DNA from: Syngnathus acus | Lineage: Eukaryota; Chordata; Actinopteri; Syngnathiformes; Syngnathidae | Direction of reading: 5' to 3' | DNA length: 64,000 nt | Assembly: GCF_901709675.1 (NCBI RefSeq) | Contig: NC_051094.1 | Location: forward strand, 7,434,501 to 7,498,500 | Shown: positions 29,617 to 51,612 of the stretch, in pieces | How positions within the stretch are numbered: position 1 is the first letter of the stretch | Layout: every line of letters starts with the position of its first letter | Program-made: the position numbers and the translations under genes | Notes under the pieces: model-generated | Database searches by the model: none | Seen by the model: the letters and a program-made list of their open reading frames with translations, nothing else | Told to the model about the DNA's origin: nothing

Positions 29617-32590
29617 CTGTGACGTCACTCGGACACTCTATTAGGTACACCGCCATTTTAAGGGGTGTTCCTAATAACAGGCCACTTCATTAGGGAAAAA
29701 TCATGGTCAAAGCGTAAATGAAAGTGAAAAGTGCCACACCCGCCCTCACCCCCACTTTCTGATTGGCTGTTTGATCTGTGACGTCACTTGAATCACACGG
29801 ACACTCCATTAGGTACACCGCCATTTTCAAGTGTACCTAATAAGAGGCCACTTTATTAGGGAAATATCATGGTCAAAGGTCACAGGTGTCAAGCTCTAGT
29901 CCTCGGGGCCGCGTTCCAATATGTATTCCAGGTTACCCTCGTTAAGCGCACCTGCGTGAAAAGTTTTAGCTACTGCAGAACGTAAAAGGAGCTAAAACTT
30001 TTCACGCAGGTGCACTTAACGAGGGAATCACACGGACACTCCATTAGGTACACCGCCATTTTCAAGTGTACCTACTAACAGGCCACTTTATTAGGGAAAT
30101 ATCATGGTCACAGGTCACAGGTGTCAAGCTCTAGTCCTCGGGGCCGCGTTCCAATATGTATTCCAGGTTACCCTCGTTAAGCGCAGCTGCGTGAAAAGTT
30201 TTAGCTACTGCAGAACGTAAAATGAGCTAAAACTTTTCACGCAGGTGCACTTAACGAGGGAATCACACGGACACTCCATTAGGTACACCGCCATTTTCAA
30301 GTGTACCTAATAACAGGCCACTTTATTAGGGAAATATCATGGTCAAAGGTCACAGGTGTCAAGCTCTAGTCCTCGGGGCCGCGTTCCAATATGTATTCCA
30401 GGTTACCCTCGTTAAGCGCACCTGCGTGAAAAGTTTTAGCTACTGCAGAACGTAAAAGGAGCTAAAACTTTTCACGCAGGTGCACTTAACGAGGGAATCA
30501 CACGGACACTCCATTAGGTACACCGCCATTTTCAAGTGTACCTACTAACAGGCCACTTTATTAGGGAAATATCATGGTCACAGGTCACAGGTGTCAAGCT
30601 CTAGTCCTCGGGGCCGCGTTCCAATATGTATTCCAGGTTACCCTCGTTAAGCGCAGCTGCGTGAAAAGTTTTAGCTACTGCAGAACGTAAAATGAGCTAA
30701 AACTTTTCACGCAGGTGCACTTAACGAGGGAATCACACGGACACTCCATTAGGTACACCGCCATTTTCAAGTGTACCTACTAACAGGCCACTTTATTAGG
30801 GAAATATCATGGTCACAGGTCACAGGTGTCAAGCTCTAGTCCTCGGGGCCGCGTTCCAATATGTATTCCAGGTTACCCTCGTTAAGCGCAGCTGCGTGAA
30901 AAGTTTTAGCTACTGCAGAACGTAAAATGAGCTAAAACTTTTCACGCAGGTGCACTTAACGAGGGAATCACACGGACACTCCATTAGGTACACCGCCATT
31001 TTCAAGTGTACCTAATAACAGGCCACTTTATTAGGGAAATATCATGGTCAAAGGTCACAGGTGTCGAGCTCTAGTCCTCGGGGCCGCGTTCCAATATGTA
31101 TTCCAGGTTACCCTCGTTAAGCGCACCTGCGTGAAAAGTTTTAGCTACTGCAGAACGTAAAAGGAGCTAAAACTTTTCACGCAGGTGCACTTAACGAGGG
31201 AATCACACGGACACTCCATTAGGTACACCGCCATTTTCAAGTGTACCTACTAACAGGCCACTTTATTAGGGAAATATCATGGTCACAGGTCACAGGTGTC
31301 AAGCTCTAGTCCTCGGGGCCGCGTTCCAATATGTATTCCAGGTTACCCTCGTTAAGCGCAGCTGCGTGAAAAGTTTTAGCTACTGCAGAACGTAAAAGGA
31401 GCTAAAACTTTTCACGCAGGTGCACTTAACGAGGGAATCACACGGACACTCCATTAGGTACACCGCCATTTTCAAGTGTACCTAATAACAGGCCACTTTA
31501 TTAGGGAAATATCATGGTCACAGGTCACAGGTGTCAAGCTCTAGTCCTCGGGGCCGCGTTCCAATATGTATTCCAGGTTACCCTCGTTAAGCGCAGCTGC
31601 GTGAAAAGTTTTAGCTACTGCAGAACGTAAAATGAGCTAAAACTTTTCACGCAGGTGCACTTAACGAGGGAATCACACGGACACTCCATTAGGTACACCG
31701 CCATTTTCAAGTGTACCTACTAACAGGCCACTTTATTAGGGAAATATCATGGTCACAGGTCACAGGTGTCAAGCTCTAGTCCTCGGGGCCGCGTTCCAAT
31801 ATGTATTCCAGGTTACCCTCGTTAAGCGCAGCTGCGTGAAAAGTTTTAGCTACTGCAGAACGTAAAATGAGCTAAAACTTTTCACGCAGGTGCACTTAAC
31901 GAGGGAATCACACGGACACTCCATTAGGTACACCGCCATTTTCAAGTGTACCTACTAACAGGCCACTTTATTAGGGAAATATCATGGTCACAGGTCACAG
32001 GTGTCAAGCTCTAGTCCTCGGGGCCGCGTTCCAATATGTATTCCAGGTTACCCTCGTTAAGCGCAGCTGCGTGAAAAGTTTTAGCTACTGCAGGACGTAA
32101 AATGAGCTAAAACTTTTCACGCAGGTGCACTTAACGAGGGAATCACACGGACACTCCATTAGGTACACCGCCATTTTCAAGTGTACCTAATAACAGGCCA
32201 CTTTATTAGGGAAATATCATGGTCAAAGGTCACAGGTGTCAAGCTCTAGTCCTCGGGGCCGCGTTCCAATATGTATTCCAGGTTACCCTCGTTAAGCGCA
32301 CCTGTGTGAAAAGTTTTAGCTACTGCAGAACGTAAAATGAGCTAAAACTTTTCACGCAGGTGCACTTAACGAGGGAATCACACGGACACTCCATTAGGTA
32401 CACCTTCATTTTCAAGTGTACCTAATAACAGGCCAGTTCATTAGGGAAAAATCATGGCCAAAGCTTAACTGAAAGTGAAAAATGCCACACCCGCCCTCAC
32501 CCCCACTTTTTGATTGGCTGTTTGATCTGTGACATCCGTCGGACACTCTATTAGGTACACCGCCATTTTCAGGTTCGTTCGCGAAGAGTC
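29617..32590. repeat. Satellite array: 11 tandem units of 235 bp with older flanking monomers
   Basis: The inner array spans 29791-32375. The same phase point (AATCACACGG) recurs every 235 bp with no length change across 11 units. Each unit has a short inverted repeat (TTAGGTACAC, 12-nt loop, GTGTACCTAA; first copy 29809-29840) and a long one (36-nt arms 29936-29971 and 29990-30025, 18-nt loop). The flanks (about 29617-29790 and 32376-32590) carry related monomers spaced 168 and 157 bp. These lack the long hairpin but contain 'cacacccgccctcaccccca' and 'tttgatctgtgac'. Units fall into two main types at linked sites (CCTAATA/AAAGG/CACCTG against CCTACTA/CACAGG/CAGCTG), with some mosaics. Confidence 0.95.
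29936..30025. repeat. Long hairpin of satellite unit 1 (one per unit, 11 in all)
   Basis: The arms of 36 nt, starting CCCTCGTTAAG and ending CTTAACGAGGG, pair with a single mismatch in this unit, around an 18-nt loop. Type-2 units have one more mismatch (CAGCTG opposite CAGGTG). The sequence before it (ggtgtcaagctctagtcctc, ggggccgc) resembles the end of a fish hAT MITE, so the hairpin may derive from a folded-back element. Confidence 0.85.
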
Positions 32591-34302
32591 ACGAGTGAGT
32601 GACAGACAGCGTTGATGCTATGCCAGCCGACACACGTTATGCCGACATTGATGTTTTAAATTTTGTATTTGTTGGATTGTAGTTGATGGTGTTATTATAC
32701 CGAATGTGTTTGTGTTTGAATAAAAGGTTGAAAAAAAAAAAAAAATCTTGCAGAAAATATTATTTGATTACGAACCACAAATGTGTATTTCAAAAGTAGG
32801 GAAAGCTCAAACAAAAATAAATTACTACAATTCTGGGGAATATTTATTGACTGTATTTTTAGAGCTGGTGACATGCCAAGGTCCACATGATGACAATTTG
32901 ACTTAAAATTACTTCCATCTGCAGAAAAACATCTTTTAACAGTAGAATCTATTACCATCATACTTAAGCTTTAATAAGTTAATTTTAAACAGACTACATG
33001 CAATATAACAAGAAAAGCTTTATTCTGAATCCAACATTTAACACAAGACAAACTTGACAACTTGCTTTGTTAAACATTTAGCAGCTATTTACCATCATTG
33101 TAGATGATAACAATCAATTAAAACAGTGTTGAAAGATGTCCTTTAATTTGACAATGTCCTAAACATCAAGTTATTAAAATAGATTTATCACACTTATTTT
33201 TATGCATCTGTATCCATCCAGTGTGTGAGCCAGATCATAGTGACTAAATTGTGCAGCAACATGAAAAAAATAAATAAAGCTTTTTGGATACAAAACATCT
33301 GAAAACGTTCTACAAGAAATTAGAAAAATAGACCTACAAAACAGGTCATATTTCACTAGATTGATTTTGCAAAAATGACTGCATTGTAAAATCTACCAAG
33401 TACAGATAATATATAAAGCTAACATGCTGAAACAGGTTAAAAACAATGACACTTTTTTCAAGAGTGTAAATGAGAAGAAACAGTGCATTTCAAGACCACT
33501 CCCAGCAAGATAAGTAAATGCTTGTGTACTTTTAAAGAAGACTTATCGTTTGTATTGTCAAGTTTGCTGGGAGGGCCGTAACATAACACACACAAAAACA
33601 TTAAAGACAACAACTTGCATTGTGCAAACAAAAAAAGGACTGAAGCAGGCAATACTGGCCTACGGTTTCTTTTTAAGCTAACGTTTCCCATGTGTAAGTT
33701 TAATATTATTAGTTATGGTAAATCATTTAAAGGAGTGCTCTAAAAAACATACAACAGCAAAGAGAATCAAAGAACAAAAACAAAGGAGTGAGACACATGG
33801 GGTTTGCTTAAGCTGCATGGTACATAAATGACTTTTTCCTTCTGGGAGTGAATTAATTTCACTTGTTTGACATGATTTCACGTGCAAAATATATTTCAGT
33901 GCTGTCATAAATATTTGTTTCCTCATCAATTTGGAATAACTACATACCATAATGTATGTTAAGATTTACAATCACAAATCGTTGTGTTGGTCATCTCAGG
34001 TACCCTACACATTTTGAAATTTTTTTTTTCTCATTTTGTGTCGTGAGTTAAATTTTGAAAATGACTAATCTGCTAAAGATGTGTGTGGATGAATGCCAGT
34101 TCATCTTGTGAACTGTGTTTTTGTGCTGCCCTTTTGCACCACTAGAGGATGCAAGTGTTGAACGTATTGGTTATAGAGGCAAGCAAAGTAAAATGCCCAT
34201 ACTGTCACATGGCAGTTGTTCTGTAATGTAACATAATACATGTTCACTTGTCCTTTGCGACGTGATTCTAATGAATGAAGGTTAGGAGGGGTGAGTGTAC
34301 AT
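32591..34302. other. Region between satellite and me2; me2 3' UTR and possible retroposed tail
   Basis: At about 32650-32745, a stretch with AATAAA followed by 14 A residues looks like a poly-A-tailed retroposed fragment on the plus strand. On the minus strand AATAAA lies at 33019-33024 and ATTAAA at 33699-33704; either could end the me2 transcript. No further gene is seen. Confidence 0.45.
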
Positions 34303-39053
<4,751 letters not shown>

Positions 39054-40870
39054 GATGGACCGTTCGCAGTCAGGGAGCCGACAAGCTGAATGGAAACACA
39101 GGAAAGACAGTGAGAGAGGAAGGGGGAAGTGAGACATTACTTTGGAAATGAGGCAACGGCCGAGAGGGGCCGCCCAAGAAATCAGGAAATAAAAGTGTCA
39201 TCATGTTCTGGAGATGTTTTAATGCAGTCCTTTGCAGCAATGCAGGTCCAGCGATTGCCTAAAATGGCTGCAGAGGAAATTAGGAAGGAGTCCATGTTGT
39301 TTTGGATAGAATATACCAGTGCTTTTAAAAAAATAAAAATAAACAATGAGCGGTACAGAGAATGGATACATGGATTTTTTTTCCCTCTTTAATGCTGGCT
39401 AAAATTATTGTATTAAATGTTTCAGAAATCAGAATTAGTGATTTATTACTCATTTTGACATTATCCACAGTACACTACTTGTACAAAGTCAATATGGTGG
39501 GTTTCCATTAAAATGCAGTCAAAAGAGTCAATTCACACAGACAAGGATTAGAAACACGAAGGTCTTTAATCTGCATGTTGACGTCAGTGATTTGGCGTGC
39601 GTGAAATACAAAGCTTTGAGGGATGGACATAATAATCCTCATCTGACTGCTGCTCCACATGAAGGAAGAAGGAAAATATCACATTACAAACAGGAAGGAG
39701 TAGGTGCTTTCTAATATTTTGCTGACCTCATTTGAGAATTGAGGGCTTTGTGCCTGTGACTTGAACTTTGCAGACAGATAATCAAAGGAAATACGTAAGC
39801 AATTTCGAGTCTGGGCGGACGTGATTGATTTCTATTTCACTTCCTGATTGAGAACAAAGCTACTGCTCAGCAAAACTGAGGTCTCAGTCCAGATGTATCA
39901 CTTCCTTGACACCAATTACTACTTTCCTATTAGCTTTGGTGCCACCTTCTGACAGTTTAATATGTTCGAGAAAGAGCACAAAGAGCGTTAATAGGTGTGA
40001 TTTGGGGCGAATAGAATAGACGCAATTGGAATAAAGGCAAATAGAAGTTCCACTGGGAAAGAAATCTTAGCAGGTACTTCAACGTATTTCTATGTATAAC
40101 CTTTCAGGCTCATGTGTTTGTTGACCCTGAGCTAATGTAATCGGACAAGGTTTCGATGAGCCTGTTCAATGTTATGCTGATAACAATCATCATATCGCGT
40201 TATAGTGCACACAGAAACACAATAACTAACACATTGACATGCTTTTATGTTTGAAGTTTTATGATGTCAGGGGCAAGATCAGTGTCACGTGAAAAAGGCC
40301 CATTCATCCAATAATACAGGACTATTCATAACGATGCTTTTAAAAGGACATGGGTGACGACTTTTGACTGTCACCTCTATGTTTAAAGTGTAACTAACAC
40401 GGAAGGAGGGCGTAAAGTTTCTCTTTAGTACAGTACACGACAGTGCAGTACAGTACATTATAAAGTACTTGAAGCTCAGGCTGCCATTCAAAATGAATGG
40501 AGCCGCACTAGCGAGCTAAGTGGCGAGCTTAGCCGCCTGTCACAGCGATAAAACCCATACGTGTAAACAGAACAGACGGTGGACCTTTTAAAGAAGCTTT
40601 TTTTTTTAATTTTTTTTAAATGAATGAAATAACGTGCCGTGTTTATAACTGACTGACATTCAACCCGCCGCCTCCCTCTCACAACTCTTGTCAAGTTTTT
40701 CAGTGATGCACATTTTAAAGGACGACTTACCTGGTTTTGAGAATCTATGCAAACGATGTTAGTTGAAAGTGTGAATTTTTCAGGGGCATATTTCCGGTAA
40801 CTCAGACGGCGGCTTCGTTGAGTCCTCCGTAGGCAGCAGAGGCTACAGATGCACTGAGAGTCGTGTTGGC
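39054..40870 (-). other. me2 5' UTR: candidate non-coding exon 1 and first intron
   Basis: A good acceptor (ttccattcag) on the minus strand starts the ATG exon at 39085, leaving 32 nt of 5' UTR in it. A strong donor (CCAG|GTAAGT) ends a candidate upstream exon at 40731, which may extend to about 40860. The intervening 1.6 kb would be intron 1. Nothing else is recognised in it. Confidence 0.5.
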
Positions 40871-40872
40871 TC

Positions 40873-41096
40873 TGTGAGTGAACGATTCGTTAGAATAAAC
40901 GGATTTCTTTCAGTGAACGAGAGTGAACGACTCACTTCCTAAAGTGACCACCTCATGGACACTACACGAGGTAAAAATAAATAAATAAATAAATAAATAA
41001 GAAAGTGTAGTGAACGATTCGGTGAACGATTCTTTTGAACTATCTTTTGAGTGAACTGATTCTAAAGATTCAGTTCACTTAAAAGAACTGGAATGC
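40873..41096. repeat. Imperfect GTGAACGA-type repeat cluster with (TAAA)n core
   Basis: The phrases 'gtgaacgattc', 'gtgaacgagagtgaacgac' and 'gtgaactgattc' recur on both strands. An inverted pair CACTACAC / GTGTAGTG flanks an (AAAT)n tract at about 40975-41000. Probably a diverged non-autonomous element next to the me2 promoter. Confidence 0.5.
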
Positions 41097-42494
41097 ACAT
41101 CGCTAACAGAGAAAGAAGATTGGCATTCGCAGTCGAGAGGAACTTGCGCGCTCAGCCAATCAGAAGACAAGGTTCCATCCTTACGTTTACCGTAACTGAC
41201 AATATACGCATCGCCTTTTTTTAAATTACCCACAGGATGACATCATTCTACCGTAAATTCTTGGGCAAAGTATGGCCCCGATTTTGACTGATTTATTGTA
41301 AATAATAAAAGCAAAGATAAATGTGTGTATTTAACATTAAATACAATTTGATCAAATAAGTGTTATTATTCATTTTATGATTGTAATTATCTCATATATA
41401 GCACTACATACACAACATATATTTTAATTTTGAAAAAAAAAATCAACAGTGGTCCCTGAGCACACAATTTGACCTTCACTCGAACACAGCAGAAATATTC
41501 AAATGTATGTTTGCACATTTCAGTTTTAAACATGAAATAAAAAACAAATACTTAGCAACTGTTTTGTATTATTTTTATTATTTTCCCAACAAAAAGTTGC
41601 AAAAACAATCAGCACTTAGCATTCAAACCTATTTACCAAAATGAAAGAGTAGAAAAAGCCTGCAGGAAGGACACGTGAAGTTAAACATATTTGCATTACT
41701 CTCAAGGCATGCAGATTGCGATTTGGGGTCTGTGTTTACATTCAGCAAGCTGGGAAGCATTGAGCTGTACAGAGGCACGTACGATTGCTGCATTTCTTCA
41801 TTTAATAGAAAAGGAGCTCAGTAACCATGTGTTCAATTTGTGTGCGTGAGACGTTATTGCTGGTTTTGTGGAAAGTATACAGGAAAAAAAACAAAATGTG
41901 CTCATTGGACCGGAATAGTCAGTGAGATTAGTTGACTTTGCAGCACCTTACTGAATATTTAACAGAAAATAAAAATCCAACAATACCAACTGTGCTTGTG
42001 AGTTGTATGTCTACTGTAAATAAAACTTGTGTTTTCTCTTTATCAATTTTTACACTGAATGCATGTGTTTTGTGGACCGAAGTTATAGTAAATAATAACA
42101 ATCTTTATTGCACCCTTGGAGAAAAAGATAAAGCATATGCAACTCATTTCAGGGTTAGGCACACGTCAGCACGAACCTTGTTAGAATGTCTTTTCTTATG
42201 AGCGTGAGATGCATAAAATTAGCATTTCCAATAATATAATGAAGGGTTTGTGTTGTTCAAATGTGTTGTTTCCATCAGGAGTTCTGTTAAAGTTTGTTGT
42301 TTTGTGCTGTGTATTGCAAAATAGTTCCATGAGACTAAAAAGGTGAAGCATTGCACTGCAAATGCACATAAGATGCGATTCAACAAATCTATAAAGAGCA
42401 TACGACAGCTAAAAAGTTCACGTGGAATAAACGATGAACCACGAGGGGGAACACTGCAGTACTCGGAAAGAAAGTTCAAAGAAGACAAAAACCT
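41097..42494. other. me2-mapk4 intergenic and mapk4 3' UTR
   Basis: An AATAAA on the minus strand at 42104-42109 lies about 390 bp after the mapk4 stop and is a reasonable polyadenylation signal. The rest is AT-rich with no gene. Confidence 0.45.
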
Positions 42495-47932
<5,438 letters not shown>

Positions 47933-48507
47933 GATTGATGACTTGCCCTGATTGGAAAGTTGGAAAGATATGAGTTGGACTTGCTTGATTTTTACCACGT
48001 TCATTTTTGATTGAAAATGACTTACTTATGACTTATGCCAACATCTGCGGGACACTCATCAACTCTGCTCAAGTATCCATAGAAACAGCTGCATAATGGA
48101 CAGCTACAAGAGTATTGTCTTCTTCCTCTTCCATGGTGGTTCATTCACATATGTTTAAGCGCCATAGAAAATCAGCGGTGGTCTCTCAGCATTTTAATCT
48201 CTCACCCTTCAGCTTCCGGTAGCTGACACTCTGAGCTGGAGGCATTTCAGCACCCCACTATGAGCTTCAGTCAGCCAGCGCATCTGGCACCGCGGCTGCA
48301 GGAGGGAGGAGGGAAAGGAAGACAGGTGAAAGTCACACAGCAACAGTCTGCAGAGGCTTTAGTTACAGCAGCGCTACGATCATATATATTAGATCCAGTA
48401 CGAGGACTGCAGCTAAAAGCATTATGCCTTTTCAAACACAGGAGTGCCTAGTTTGGATTGGCATTGTCAGAGGATTCATTCAACAAAGAACAATATTTAC
48501 AGAAGAG

Positions 48508-48516
48508 ATCAAATGT

Positions 48517-48554
<38 letters not shown>

Positions 48555-48755
48555 CAGACAGAGAGACACAGAGACAAAAACAGAAAGGCTGCATATAGTG
48601 GTGCTGGATGGGAGGTGCAGACTAACTTCATAAATAATGCATCACGACTGGAGATGGCGCTTTGTGTGAGTGCGTACGCATGTGTGTGTGTGTGTGTGTG
48701 AGTGAGTGAAAAAGAGAGACAGAGAGAAAGAGAGACAGAGAGATCGAGAGAGAGA
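48508..48755. repeat. Microsatellite cluster (GA)n, (CAGA)n, (TG)n
   Basis: Alternating GA and CAGA tracts at 48514-48570, TG at 48678-48704 and GA-rich tracts to 48755. Nearby are an alternating GC/GT tract at 49406-49438 and a GA run followed by more than 20 G at 49904-49947. Confidence 0.9.
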
Positions 48756-49618
48756 GACTTCAGCAGCTTATGCAACAACATCATACAAATTAGTTCCACA
48801 AAATGACTTAAAAGTGGATATTTTTTGTTAATTCAGAAGAGAACGTTATGAAAAATGAAGAAAAGATATGTCTGATTCTACATTAGAGCAGGATGTACAA
48901 CTTAACGCAATTTAAGAAAGCAGTTCACACATCTTGAGACTTGCTTCTCAAAGGATCATTAAAAATACTTTATTTAAATTTTTGTAAACAGATTAGTTCA
49001 GTCAGTCAAGAAATAAAAGTAGGTTTCTAAAATTACAACACAACATTGATAATTTGATTTTATCAAAGGAATTTGGTGGGGGGCAAAGTTTTTAATGTGG
49101 ATTTTAAAGCATTCTTTCTTGATTGGCAGATTTTTCCATTCACGTGCAGCATAACAGTTTACAATGTTTATTATGAACTCATGGACTCCAATAGTGGATC
49201 CGAGTCTGCAGACCTTAAGAGCCATACTAAAAATAGCAATTAACTTGTGTGACTTCAATATTGCCCGAGCAGTTAAGATTTTTATATGATGACCCCGGAA
49301 AATATTATTATTGTACGTATATGGGAAATGTGTTGCCTTCCGCTGTATTTGCAAGTGTCAGCATTAAAGCTTGACTGCATCTTTTTTTTTGTGACTTCAT
49401 GCAGCAGCTGCGTGCGTGTGTGCGCGCGCGCGCGTGCTGTGTACCCCTTTTCGGCATTACTAAAACACTGCTTGAATAAATTGTGAGTAAATTGCAACCA
49501 CTAAAGCCAATTATTTAGCCTTTCCTCAAACAATAAGTGCTCACGTCGCAGAGTCGCTGCACAATACAATCACAAAAGGAAGAAAGAGAGAAAAAAAGAA
49601 CAACATCTTCACACTCAC

Positions 49619-49870
49619 CGGAACATCATCAGCCCGCCCGCCGTCTGCAGACAAAAGATCCGGTGAACAAATAAGCTAGACAGATGCGAGTCCTCGTAGG
49701 GGAAAAAAGTGAATTAAGTAAACGCATCTCTATATCGCGATGCCTTTTTGTTACAAGGGGGTGATACCATGCGAGAAGGGAGGGCAGGCAATTGACAGCA
49801 TGTCGGCGGCACCGGAGTGGGGATCTGCAGATGATGAGATAAGGCGGCCGGCTGCTCCGGAGCCCCGCTG
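49619..49870 (-). other. Candidate mapk4 non-coding first exon
   Basis: On the minus strand a consensus donor (TTCCG|GTGAGT) at 49619 ends a GC-richer stretch that could splice to the acceptor at 47948. The upper border is a guess. Between them (48500-48770) are (GA)n, (CAGA)n and (TG)n microsatellites. Confidence 0.35.
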
Positions 49871-49947
49871 AGTGGACGCCCAGAGGACCGCGGAGAATGG
49901 AGAGCAGAGAGAGAAAGAGAGAGAGAGGGGGGGGGGGGGGGGGGGGA

Positions 49948-51612
49948 GGAGAGATCAAGACACACGCAAGCACGCACACACTCTGCAGTTGATGAAGTGC
50001 ATGTCTCTCATTTCATCTTTTCCCACAATTCCATCTGCTCAGTCAGAGTCCCAGCAGCACCAGCAGTATGCATGATGACCTCACTTAAACCTTCCTTTCT
50101 GCACTCCACCACCATCAAAACCTCATGGAGCACACACAATATAATTACACAAACGTCTATAATATAAAAAATGTGGTTTTAAAAATAAGTGTTTATGGTT
50201 TATTTTTTTAATTTGTATAAAGTTATGGTACAATTGCAAATGAAAGAACTTTGTCAGGAAAATCGCATTAATGTTACATATTGCTCAGGTCATGAAATAA
50301 AAGCAGGCAGAAGAGAGCAGATGGGTGGATGATGTGAGCGAGACATGCAGTACACACCTCAGGTGGATGAGACTCAGGTGGATTAAAAAAAAAAAGCTGC
50401 CAGACAATGCACAAAAATAGACATGAAGTGGATGGGGGAGAGGATGGGAAAGTCAGAAGTGAACAGTCTGCAGGCAATTAAGTCAGGCAGAAATGTAAAT
50501 TACATTTAAATCAAGCCAAACCAAAGAACAAAGATGTCATGTAGCAATATTTAAGACAAATGGTGTCATTAGGTGGATGTATAAAAATAGAACAGTCTTG
50601 ATATATAACATCAAAATCAATTAATTTTTCTATTTATATTTTAGACGCTCCCATGTACATCTCCATTTCAACTGTTGGGTTTACCTCCCATCCATAAGAC
50701 TTACCTGGATTTACCTTACTTCACAAGCAGTCTTACACAAATTCAAATGCAGCCAGACACTGTTGTGGTGAATTTGTCTTTTTTTTCCTGTTCTATGGAC
50801 ATCAGCAAAAGCAAAAAGATGTGTTACATGACTTGCATTGTTATATTCCATCCATCCATTTAGTTTGTATTCTTCAAAGCTAGTTTTCCTAATTTCATTA
50901 CTGATGCAATAGCACCATCTGTAGGAATCTTCTGGTCATTGCAGAAAAATGTAGCCTCATGATAAAAAGCCGTGACTTAAATTGAATCCTATTACTAAGT
51001 TTGTCAAAAATTAAATAAGTTAACTAACTTAATTTTGTGCTGAATCAACATAATGCAATGTGAACATAATTGTACTAATACGTAGATTTGATTAAGCCCT
51101 GCACACAATCCTCAAAATAATTAAATTTCACGAGGCAGTTACAAAAGAGCAAAAATATAGCAGCCATTCTTCCACACCATATAAAGAGTGTGATTCAACG
51201 ACCTTTGTGAATTTCTCACTTTATTATTTTAGCAAGACAATATAACCATATGGAGCTGCAACTATTTAATAGATAACTCACCTAAAAAATGGCATCCTCA
51301 TTCCAATAAAACTTATGGTGATTAGTTGAATCAAGTCGGCTATGAATATTGCAACCCGACATAAAGCATTAAATGCAGTGCATTCCAAAACTTCAATCCA
51401 TGTGTAGCTATTTAAAAAAAACAACTGTGAGTTCAATACGGTGGTACAAAAGAAAGAGGAAATACTTGTAGTGTTGTTCAGCCGAATGCTCGAAAATGAC
51501 AGCCATGCGAGAGATATTTTCGCTTTTCATCAATATGACATTGATTTATGATGGACAGTGAGAAACAGCAATAATGAACAGATACGAGGTGGTGAAGTCA
51601 AAGTTTTTTTGG
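49948..51612. other. mapk4-tspan intergenic and tspan 3' UTR
   Basis: An AATAAA on the minus strand at 51220-51225 lies about 390 bp after the tetraspanin stop. No other gene is seen; the sequence is AT-rich and unique-looking. Confidence 0.45.

Noticed and set aside
29791-32375. CRISPR-like array
   Set aside because: The repeats are contiguous 235-bp units with no unique spacers, in a vertebrate genome. This is a satellite.
47933-48004. In-frame upstream extension of mapk4 (MNVVKI...)
   Set aside because: A polypyrimidine tract and AG acceptor lie at 47948-47960, between the upstream ATG and MARQDF, so the extension is intron.
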